This document shows, piece after piece, positions 13,221 through 18,929 of a DNA stretch of 28,728 nt. The stretch lies in NCBI GenBank assembly GCA_021813195.1, contig JAKALI010000005.1, forward strand, positions 1 through 28,728, given 5' to 3'. Origin of the DNA: Pseudomonadota bacterium (GTDB lineage Bacteria; Pseudomonadota; Alphaproteobacteria; Rhizobiales; Hyphomicrobiaceae). Positions within the stretch are counted from its first letter, which is position 1. Every line of letters starts with the position of its first letter. A program made the position numbers and the translations under genes. The notes under the pieces are model-generated. The model saw only the letters and a program-made list of their open reading frames with translations, was not told the origin of the DNA and ran no database searches.

Positions 13221-13601
13221 ATGATTGTCTGTGAAACGGTAGTCATTCCCACGGCGGCAGACGGCTCCGGCACTGGATATACCGGCATCGTCAACGGCAT
13301 CGTGCGTGCGATTCGCTATGCCAAGGTGTCGTACGAAAACGGCGTGGACTTCGCCGTGACGGCCGGTACGTCCGGCCTGAATATCTGGACGCAAACGAAT
13401 GTGAACGCCAGCGTGGATGTCTACCCGCAGGCGGCAGTCAGCGACACGGCGGGCGTGGCTGCGCTCTACGCGGCCGGCGGCACGGCGGTGTTGACGCCGA
13501 TCCCGGTCTCGGACGAGCGCATTCAGATTGCGGTCACTTCGGCCACGGCTGGAACCACTCCGCGGACGGGCACTTTTTACGTCTATGTGGACCGCGGCTA
13601 A
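13221..13601 (+). CDS. conserved phage head-region protein, 126 aa
   Basis: The product begins MIVCETVVIPTAADGSGTGY and continues TGIVNGIVRAIRYAKVSYEN, GVDFAVTAG, a variable loop, then VYPQAAVSDTAGVAALYAAG and SDERIQIAVTSATAGTTPRT, ending GTFYVYVDRG. This layout recurs in HK97-type phages between capsid and connector genes and is probably a beta-sandwich virion protein; its exact place is not known. AGGCGACACC precedes the ATG. The stop shares a base with the next start (TAATG). Confidence 0.65.
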   Translation: MIVCETVVIPTAADGSGTGYTGIVNGIVRAIRYAKVSYENGVDFAVTAGTSGLNIWTQTNVNASVDVYPQAAVSDTAGVAALYAAGGTAVLTPIPVSDERIQIAVTSATAGTTPRTGTFYVYVDRG

Positions 13602-13804
13602 TGCTGATTCGCGTCTTGTCTGAGTGGTCCGGGTCCGCACGGTGCGGCACGGTCTCAGCCGTGCCTGACGACGTGGCATTGCTGCAGATAGCGGCGGGCC
13701 GCGCCGAGCGCGTTGATGCGCCCGAGCAGGTCATCGAGACGCACATCGAATCCGCGCCGGTTGAGATGAACACGCAGCCGACGAAGGGCAAGAAGCGCCG
13801 ATGA
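13601..13804 (+). CDS. small hypothetical protein, 67 aa
   Basis: ATG 13601 couples to the previous stop. The product (MLIRVLSEWSGSARCGTVSA..., LLQIAAGRAERVDAPEQVIE) has an N-terminal beta strand, a short helix ending in a small-residue turn, and a basic tail (TKGKKRR). This strand-helix form is common in tiny head-region proteins upstream of connectors. No function is assigned. The stop overlaps the connector start (ATGA). Confidence 0.6.
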   Translation: MLIRVLSEWSGSARCGTVSAVPDDVALLQIAAGRAERVDAPEQVIETHIESAPVEMNTQPTKGKKRR

Positions 13805-14694
13805 CCGTCCCGATCCATTTCGCTGTCACGGACTACGCGAAGCCTGCCGGCGAGCCGGTGAGCCTCACGCTGGCGAAGACGTGGCTCCGGGTGTCTGGAT
13901 CGGACGATGACGCGCTAATCGCCGGACTGATTGCCGCCGCCCGCAACACGGTCGAGACGGATTGCGCTTTGCGCCTGATGCCGCAGACCGTGGACGTGGC
14001 GCTGGATGCGTGGCCCGATCCCAGCGTTGAATATGGCCCAGATACGAGCTATTCGACACAGCCCTGGTGGAATGCGACCTTTCGCGGGGTCACGCTGCCG
14101 GTGGGGCCGCTTGCGTCGGTGACGAGCATTACCACGACCGACCTTGACGGTAACGCCTCAGTGCTCGCCGCGTCGAACTACACGGTGGACACCGCTTCAA
14201 TTCCACCGCGCATCGGACTCGCCAGCGGCGGCGTGTGGCCGACGAATCTCCGATGGCTCCAGCCGATCGTTATTCGGTGCGCGGTGGGTTATGCCGACGC
14301 GGCTGATGTGGCGGTCTCAAGCATCACGCAGACGGCTGGCGTAGCGACCGTGACGACGGCCACGCCGCACGGGTTGAGCACCAGCACGTTCGGGGCGGCG
14401 GCGTACGTCACGATTGCCGGGGCAAATCAGGCGGCCTACAACGGCGTGCAGGAAGTCATCGTCACGGGCGCGAGCACGTTTACGTTCGTCGTGGACTCAG
14501 GCACGACCACGCCGGCCACAGGGACGATCACCATTACGCCGCACACGATCCCGGCCGCGCTCCTGCTGGCCGTGCGTCTGCAGCTTCAGATTGCGTATGA
14601 CGTGGTGCGTAGCGGCGACATCAAGGCGCTCGACGCACTGCGAATCGTCTACGACTCGATCATTGCGAATTATCGCCGTCCAGGGTTGGCCTAA
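13801..14694 (+). CDS. head-tail connector (gp6-like) with an inserted beta domain
   Basis: The host fold is the HK97 gp6-like connector: VSLTLAKTWLRVSGSDDDAL, IAGLIAAARNTVETDCALRL, LPVGPLASVTSI, and a C-terminal helix IPAALLLAVRLQLQIAYDVV. It forms a ring beneath the portal. Between VGYADAADV and the last helix, residues 171-248 are an extra domain (SSITQTAGVATVTTATPHGL ... VTGASTFTFVV ... PATGTITIT) that ordinary gp6-like proteins of about 200 residues lack. The same domain recurs in three other genes of this window. ATGA and TAATG overlaps join it to its neighbours. Confidence 0.85.
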   Translation: MTVPIHFAVTDYAKPAGEPVSLTLAKTWLRVSGSDDDALIAGLIAAARNTVETDCALRLMPQTVDVALDAWPDPSVEYGPDTSYSTQPWWNATFRGVTLPVGPLASVTSITTTDLDGNASVLAASNYTVDTASIPPRIGLASGGVWPTNLRWLQPIVIRCAVGYADAADVAVSSITQTAGVATVTTATPHGLSTSTFGAAAYVTIAGANQAAYNGVQEVIVTGASTFTFVVDSGTTTPATGTITITPHTIPAALLLAVRLQLQIAYDVVRSGDIKALDALRIVYDSIIANYRRPGLA

Positions 14695-15266
14695 TGGCAT
14701 CCGGTGCGCTGCGCGAACGGGTCACCATCCAGCGGAACGATCCGCCCGCGCTCGCCGTGTCTCTGACGCGCAGCAGCTCGACGGCGACAGCCACCACGAC
14801 GGTGGATCACGGCTATCTAGCGACGGATTACGTGACGCTGGCCGGCTGTGCGACGGGCTGGAATGCCAAGTGGAAGATTGTCAGCGTCCCAACAACGAAG
14901 ACGTTTACGTTCACCGTTGGCGGCACACTGACGACGCCGACCTCGGGCTCTGTGGTCTACACGTCGAACGCGACGGGCGGGCAGGGCGCGAACGGCGCAT
15001 CGTGGCGCACGCTCGATACCGTGTGGGCCGAGTGCATCCCGTTGAAAGCGTGGGAGTCGCTACAGCTCAAGGCGATTCAGTCAGACATGATGTATCGCTT
15101 CCGCATCCGTTCGCGCAATGACGTGAGCGAAACGATGCGCCTGTCGTGGACCCCACGTTGGCCTGCGGGCATGTCGGCGCAGACGCTCGAAATCAACGGT
15201 GTGTTGCCTGATCCACAGGACACGCTGACGTATCAGATTCTCGAAACCTCCGTGGTGGGCGCATGA
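14694..15266 (+). CDS. head closure/head-tail joining protein with inserted beta domain
   Basis: The first residues (MASGALRERVTIQRND) and the second half (WRTLDTVWAECIPLKAWESL, MYRFRIRSRNDVSETMRL, ILETSVVGA) match the SPP1 gp16/Phage_H_T_join-type head closure family, normally about 110 residues. Residues 20-93 are an insert (LTRSSSTATATTTVDHGYLA, TDYVTLAG..., TFTFTVGG) of the same class as in the upstream connector. It plugs or extends the connector ring. TAATG links it to the previous gene and ATGA to the next. Confidence 0.8.
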   Translation: MASGALRERVTIQRNDPPALAVSLTRSSSTATATTTVDHGYLATDYVTLAGCATGWNAKWKIVSVPTTKTFTFTVGGTLTTPTSGSVVYTSNATGGQGANGASWRTLDTVWAECIPLKAWESLQLKAIQSDMMYRFRIRSRNDVSETMRLSWTPRWPAGMSAQTLEINGVLPDPQDTLTYQILETSVVGA

Positions 15267-15682
15267 CGACCGCTATCGGCCTCACCGCCACATCGGCCGC
15301 GCTGTTCGATCTGTTTCAGGACACGGCACTACAAACCGCGCTGGGCGGGAGGATTGGCGATACCTTGCCGGAGAACCAGCCGAGGCCGTGTGCCATGTGG
15401 ACGCTGACGCCATCGAATCAAAGCGGGCTGGGCGCCTCGAATGGTCCCTATCAGATGGACTTGCGGACCTACGTGTGGAGCGACCTCGGCAGCCTCACGG
15501 AAGCGCAGAGCATCAACGATCAGCTCATCGGGCTGTTGAGCGACGCCGCGCTTACGATCACCGGATTCACGCAGTGCGGATTAGTGCGCTGGGAAGAAAC
15601 GCTCCCGCCGATGATCGCGGAGTTGAACGGGATACAGGTGCACGAAGTGGACAGCAACTTCACACTCTGGGTGCAGCAATGA
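15263..15682 (+). CDS. tail terminator/completion protein (DUF3168-like)
   Basis: A 139-residue protein with the DUF3168 pattern: SAALFDLFQDTALQTALGGR, IGDTLPENQPRPCAMWTL, MDLRTYVWSDLGSLTEAQSI (amphipathic segment), INDQLIGLLSDAALTITGF, and the C-terminal strand EVDSNFTLWVQQ. These proteins cap the tail tube and join it to the head, and they usually lie between head closure and major tail genes, as here. The start and stop both overlap their neighbours (ATGA). Confidence 0.75.
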   Translation: MTTAIGLTATSAALFDLFQDTALQTALGGRIGDTLPENQPRPCAMWTLTPSNQSGLGASNGPYQMDLRTYVWSDLGSLTEAQSINDQLIGLLSDAALTITGFTQCGLVRWEETLPPMIAELNGIQVHEVDSNFTLWVQQ

Positions 15683-15882
15683 CCGAACGGACAACGGCGG
15701 GCGATATCCAGCGCGTGATTGTCGGGCCGAACGGACGACCGGCGCGGACCTCGACGAGTGACGCCTGCCCGCGCTGTGGTGCTCACAAGGAGCACCGCGT
15801 GGCGTCAGGTGGATTTGGCCATCCGCACCCCGTTTGCGGGGCGTGTGGCTACGAATGGAAGGACCAGGTATGGCGGAACTAA
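15679..15882 (+). CDS. small zinc-ribbon protein, 67 aa
   Basis: ATG 15679 overlaps the previous stop. The second half is a zinc ribbon: ACPRCGAHKEHRVASGGFGH, then PVCGACGYEWKDQVW, i.e. CxxC...CxxC with Gly after each pair. The first residues (MTERTTAGDIQR) are encoded by a divergent copy of the dispersed palindrome. Zinc ribbons like this occur in tail regions of phages without a known job. It overlaps the next start by 13 bases. Confidence 0.65.
   Translation: MTERTTAGDIQRVIVGPNGRPARTSTSDACPRCGAHKEHRVASGGFGHPHPVCGACGYEWKDQVWRN
15689..15709 (+). repeat. dispersed palindromic repeat, copy 3 (divergent)
   Basis: GGACAACG-GCGGG-CGATATCC: two changes from consensus. The match to the copy at 24796 extends upstream: 15683-15709 and 24790-24816 differ at only two of 27 positions, which argues for common origin. 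Confidence 0.6.
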
Positions 15883-16091
15883 ACGGCAGGGACTTCGTGG
15901 CGCTCCGGCGCCTGTCGGATCTCAGCGGCGCGACGATCGCGGCTGAGGGAGATACGTGTGAGCGCGTGCCGGCCGGGAAGCACGGCGGCACGGTCTCTGA
16001 CGCGCTGGCTAAACTGTTGGCCTCCGGCAAGATCGCGCCCGCGGTGCGAGCAAAGGCGACCAGCGTGAAGCTCGGAAAGGACGTGGCGTAA
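15870..16091 (+). CDS. small hypothetical tail-region protein, 73 aa
   Basis: ATG 15870 lies inside the end of the zinc-ribbon gene, with AAGGA about eight bases upstream. The product (MAELNGRDFVALRRLSDLSG, then ATIAAEGDTCERVPAGKHGG) has a strand-rich first half and ends in a short helix (DALAKLLASGKI). Its stop shares a base with the next ATG (TAATG). No domain is recognised. Confidence 0.55.
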   Translation: MAELNGRDFVALRRLSDLSGATIAAEGDTCERVPAGKHGGTVSDALAKLLASGKIAPAVRAKATSVKLGKDVA

Positions 16092-17080
16092 TGGCGAAGT
16101 TCGGATCATCCTCGGCGCTGTTTCTGGTGGACGGCTACGACTTCTTGGCGTCAAAGCTGGCGTCATTGAGTTTCAAGCACACCGCGATCACCGAAACCTC
16201 TGACGGACTCGGCGACAACTACGAATCCAACTCACCGACCGGAAAACAGAAGGCCACGATCAGCCAGGGGCAGGGCTACTTCGACACGACCGCGAACAGT
16301 CTGCACGATGCGATGGCGTCGAAGATGGGCACGACGCCGCAGGCCACCAAGCGGGTCGCGTGTTTCGGCTGCCAAGGTCAGACGGTCGGCGCGGTCTTCT
16401 ACGGGTTTGAAGGACTCGACAGCGTGGAGTATGAGCCGTTGATCTCGGACGGCAAGCTCACGAAGGCGAGCGCAACCCATCTGATTACCGGCCAGGTGAA
16501 CCCCGGCATGATCGTCCAGCCGCTCGCCACGTTCACGGCGGACTGGAACACGAAGACGCTCGGCACCGTGACGGACTACACGCTGGACCCGTCGCAATAC
16601 AACATCCCGATTGCGTCCGCGACAAAGGCCAGCCCGTGCGTGGTCACGACGTCAGTCCCGCATGGCCTGACGTCTGGTGACTTGATTCTCACGACGGGCA
16701 ATTCTCTCACGGGGCCGAGCATCAATTCCGAGCAGGCCGTGACTGTGATCAGCACGACGACGTATTCCGTGGCTGTTGACACATCGCTCAGCACGGGAGC
16801 CGGCACGGGCGGATCGTTCGTGCGGGCCAATTCCAGCGGAGGGGCTGTGGGCTATCAACAGGTCAAGGCGTGCAGCGGCTTTACAAACTTCGTCGGCAAG
16901 TTGCGCGACTCAGCCGACGACACCACCTACGCAGACCTCATCACCTTCGCGGACAACGTGACGGCACCGTATGCCGAGCGGGCGACCGTGACCGGGGTTG
17001 TGGATCGGTACATCTGCTACGACGGGAATGTCACCGGGATAGGTTCCATTACGGCGTTCTGCGGCGTGGCGCGGACGTAA
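16091..17080 (+). CDS. tail tube-like protein with beta-domain and C-terminal domain (paralogue A)
   Basis: Residues 1-140 are a tail tube domain related to the protein at 17319: shared GSSSA near the start, ITET/ITEE, NYESNSPTGKQK versus NYEKNTPTGKQK, a following DTT, and EYEPLISDGKLT versus EFEPIMNNGKLT. Residues 172-246 are the recurrent beta domain (ATKASPCVVTTSVPHGLTSG ...). The C-terminal 80 residues (GYQQVKACSGFTNFVGKLRD, YAERATVTGVVDRYICYDG) resemble a carbohydrate-binding-type beta sandwich found at the end of some tail proteins. It could be a decorated tube subunit or a minor tail protein. Coupled to the next small gene by TAATG. Confidence 0.75.
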   Translation: MAKFGSSSALFLVDGYDFLASKLASLSFKHTAITETSDGLGDNYESNSPTGKQKATISQGQGYFDTTANSLHDAMASKMGTTPQATKRVACFGCQGQTVGAVFYGFEGLDSVEYEPLISDGKLTKASATHLITGQVNPGMIVQPLATFTADWNTKTLGTVTDYTLDPSQYNIPIASATKASPCVVTTSVPHGLTSGDLILTTGNSLTGPSINSEQAVTVISTTTYSVAVDTSLSTGAGTGGSFVRANSSGGAVGYQQVKACSGFTNFVGKLRDSADDTTYADLITFADNVTAPYAERATVTGVVDRYICYDGNVTGIGSITAFCGVART

Positions 17081-17277
17081 TGACGAACGCGCGCATTGCG
17101 GACGCGCTGCGCTATTTGCAGCAGTTGAACGCAGACGCGCGGGAAGACTTGGCGCTGTGTCAGGCGTCGGGAAGTGACGACGCGCCGGCCGTACTGGCGG
17201 TCGTGCGGCAGATTGCGGCGTTGCGGGGGCCAGTAGAACGCCTCGCGCTGGCGCGGATGGTAAGGCAAGACGGATAA
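17080..17277 (+). CDS. small helical hypothetical protein, 65 aa
   Basis: ATG 17080 is coupled to the previous stop. The product (MTNARIADALRYLQQLNADA..., VLAVVRQIAALRGPVERLAL) is wholly helical and charged. It lies between two tail-tube paralogues, so it could be a chaperone or just a carried small gene. Its stop codon is part of a palindromic repeat copy (17272-17292). Function unknown. Confidence 0.55.
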   Translation: MTNARIADALRYLQQLNADAREDLALCQASGSDDAPAVLAVVRQIAALRGPVERLALARMVRQDG

Positions 17278-17292
17278 CGGCGGGCGTTCTCC
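17272..17292 (+). repeat. dispersed palindromic repeat, copy 4
   Basis: GGATAACG-GCGGG-CGTTCTCC: one change in the right arm. It holds the stop codon of the 65-residue ORF and lies 27 bases before the main tail tube gene. Confidence 0.75.
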
Positions 17293-17318
17293 GAGTGGCG
17301 GGTATTGGGAGGTAAGGC

Positions 17319-17741
17319 ATGGCAGGCAAATACGGCAGTTCGAGTGCGACCGTCACGATCGACGATCACGGCGGCACACCGCGCGACATCACGGCACACG
17401 TCCTGAGCATCGGCGGGCTGAAAATCTCGCATATCACGGAAGAGAACTCGCCTTTCGGCGCGAACTACGAAAAGAACACGCCGACCGGGAAACAGAAGTT
17501 CGGCCCGGTGACCATCGGTGGCAACTGGGACACCACGGCGACCACGGGGCCGCACGTCGTGTTTTCGACGCTCGAAACACTCCCCAGCGATTCGACGCGA
17601 ACGCTGGTGGTCGTGCCTGGCGACTTGAAGACGTTGACCGTCGAGGGCTACGTCACCGAGTTCGAACCGATCATGAACAACGGCAAGCTGACCGGCTACA
17701 CGGCGCTGTTCGTTCAGGCCGGGTTGGCCGCGTGGACCTAG
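17319..17741 (+). CDS. major tail tube protein candidate (paralogue B)
   Basis: A 140-residue tail tube-type protein: MAGKYGSSSATVTIDDHGGT, PRDITAHVLSIGGLKISHIT, NYEKNTPTGKQKFGPVTIGG, WDTTATTGPHVVFSTLETL, LKTLTVEGYVTEFEPIMNNG, KLTGYTALFVQAG. It is related to the first 140 residues of the protein at 16091 but has no extra domains. It precedes a terminator and the tail chaperone pair, the normal place of the major tail protein. GGGAGG sits just before the ATG. Which paralogue forms the bulk tube is an inference from position and size. Confidence 0.75.
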   Translation: MAGKYGSSSATVTIDDHGGTPRDITAHVLSIGGLKISHITEENSPFGANYEKNTPTGKQKFGPVTIGGNWDTTATTGPHVVFSTLETLPSDSTRTLVVVPGDLKTLTVEGYVTEFEPIMNNGKLTGYTALFVQAGLAAWT

Positions 17742-17785
17742 ACACGACCTAGCTTGCGGGCGCGGGGGCGCCAGCAGGATAACGC

Positions 17786-17817
17786 GCGGGCCGCCGTGGT
17801 GGCCGCCCGCCCTTTTT
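17786..17817 (+). terminator. rho-independent terminator after the main tail tube gene
   Basis: Stem 17786-17810 (GCGGGC/GCCCGC outer arms, one C-C mismatch, then GCCG paired to TGGC) followed by CCTTTTTCCCC. A partial terminator here would let the tube gene be made in excess over the chaperones and tape measure. The GGATAACG half-motif of the dispersed palindrome also appears just before it (17777-17784). Confidence 0.65.
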
Positions 17818-17835
17818 CCCCTGAGAGGTTTAGCT

Positions 17836-18252
17836 ATGTTCGCCAATCGCACGCAGAAGACTGTGACCACGCCCGGCGGCGCGTCCGTCGTCATTCGCAA
17901 ACTGTCCGGCCGCCACCTAGAGCGCGCCGAGTCCGAGCACGCCCTGCAACTCATGGAGGGCGTGAAGCGGCTCGGCCTTGCGTTTCAGAAGGAGATGGCC
18001 GAGACGTTCAAGGCGGCACCGTCGGCCGACGTGAAAGCCGTGCAGGCCGATCCGCTGAACGGCTACGACGTGCAGATCGTGCTGGAGCGCGGCATTGTGT
18101 CGTGGTCGGAGCCGGAGAAGGTCACGCCGGAGAACATTGCCGACATGGACGGCACGGAGCGGACGTTCCTGTCACACGAAATCATGCGGCTGACGCGGCC
18201 CGAATTGTTCCGCACGGCGGATGAACAGGCGGCCGACGAAAAAAACGGCTAA
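17836..18252 (+). CDS. tail assembly chaperone (lambda gpG-like)
   Basis: The 138-residue product starts MFANRTQKTVTTPGGASVVI and continues RKLSGRHLERAESEHALQLM, VQIVLERGIVSWSEPEKVTP, FLSHEIMRLTRPELFRTADE. Position between tail tube and tape measure, size, and acidic tail match gpG-type chaperones that coat the tape measure before tube assembly. Just before its stop is a slippery heptamer, A AAA AAC (18240-18246), in the zero frame. Slipping by -1 reads on into the next ORF. GAGAGG lies upstream of the ATG. Confidence 0.8.
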   Translation: MFANRTQKTVTTPGGASVVIRKLSGRHLERAESEHALQLMEGVKRLGLAFQKEMAETFKAAPSADVKAVQADPLNGYDVQIVLERGIVSWSEPEKVTPENIADMDGTERTFLSHEIMRLTRPELFRTADEQAADEKNG

Positions 18253-18284
18253 CGGCTCTCTTTCTCGCATGTGAGGGAAAGGGG
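18240..18284 (+). promoter_or_regulatory. programmed -1 ribosomal frameshift site
   Basis: The heptamer A AAA AAC at 18240-18246 is read GAA AAA AAC in frame zero, two codons before the stop. After a -1 slip the frame runs CGG CTA ACG ... through ATG 18288 to TAA 18534-18536, giving a fusion of about 233 residues. A hairpin may form about ten bases downstream (18257-18266 with 18273-18284, two bulged G). This is the lambda G/GT design. Confidence 0.75.
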
Positions 18285-18287
18285 CCG

Positions 18288-18536
18288 ATGCCGGAGTTTC
18301 TGTATATCAGCCGGTTGTCCGAGGCGTTGCACTGCCGGCCATCGGAGGCGTTGCAGGAATGGCTCTCGACGCCGGCGGGCTGGTTGGATGGGGTGTTAGA
18401 GGCGCGGCTGTTTGACGAGACGAAGCACGTCATGGACACCAAGCCTCCGACGGAATGGCCCGCCACGGAGATGGTGGAGCGGATCAAGGCGATTGACTTG
18501 GCGTTGGCGCACGAAGACGAAGACGAGGGGGAATAA
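18288..18536 (+). CDS. tail chaperone frameshift extension (lambda T-like)
   Basis: This 82-residue frame (MPEFLYISRLSEALHCRPSE, ALQEWLSTPAGWLDGVLEAR, FDETKHVMDT, ending in the acidic EDEDEGE) lies in the -1 frame relative to the chaperone gene and is most likely made as the C-terminal part of a fusion. The fused form would recruit tape measure protein and tube subunits. Independent initiation at ATG 18288 is possible, since GAGGGAAAGGGG precedes it. Confidence 0.75.
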   Translation: MPEFLYISRLSEALHCRPSEALQEWLSTPAGWLDGVLEARLFDETKHVMDTKPPTEWPATEMVERIKAIDLALAHEDEDEGE

Positions 18537-18542
18537 CGGTCA

Positions 18543-18929
18543 GTGTCGAAGCTGTTCGATGTCTCCGTGGAGTCACGGGAACTCATTGACGGACTGACGC
18601 GCCTCGCGCAGTCGGCGGACTTCGTGTGCACGGAAGTGGGCCGAGAGACGGCGGACCGGATCGTCACCGAGGCGAAGGGCCGAGTATCGCGCGCCTCCGG
18701 GGACACACAGGCGGGGATTCACTGGGAATTGGGCGACGACGGCAGGAGTTACTGGGTGTTCGGCTACACCAAGGGGCCACATCCGCCCGTGGACTACTTC
18801 TTGGAATGGGGCACGAAGTTCATGACGGCACGGGAGTTTTTCTATCCGTCCGTGACGCTCGAAGAAGGCCCGCATATGCGACGACTCGAAGACCGTGTGC
18901 AGTCATGGCTGGATGAGGTTGGACGGTAA
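18543..18929 (+). CDS. HK97 gp10-like tail completion protein
   Basis: A 128-residue protein from GTG 18543 with the HK97 gp10 family pattern: SKLFDVSVESRELIDGLTRL, VGRETADRIVTEAKGRVSRA, and the conserved region PPVDYFLEWGTKFMTAREFF with YPSVTLEEGPHMRR. This family normally sits between head closure and tail terminator genes; here it lies after the frameshift pair and directly before the tape measure. It probably joins the tail to the connector. Start choice follows position; GAGGGGG lies somewhat far upstream. Confidence 0.75.
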   Translation: MSKLFDVSVESRELIDGLTRLAQSADFVCTEVGRETADRIVTEAKGRVSRASGDTQAGIHWELGDDGRSYWVFGYTKGPHPPVDYFLEWGTKFMTAREFFYPSVTLEEGPHMRRLEDRVQSWLDEVGR

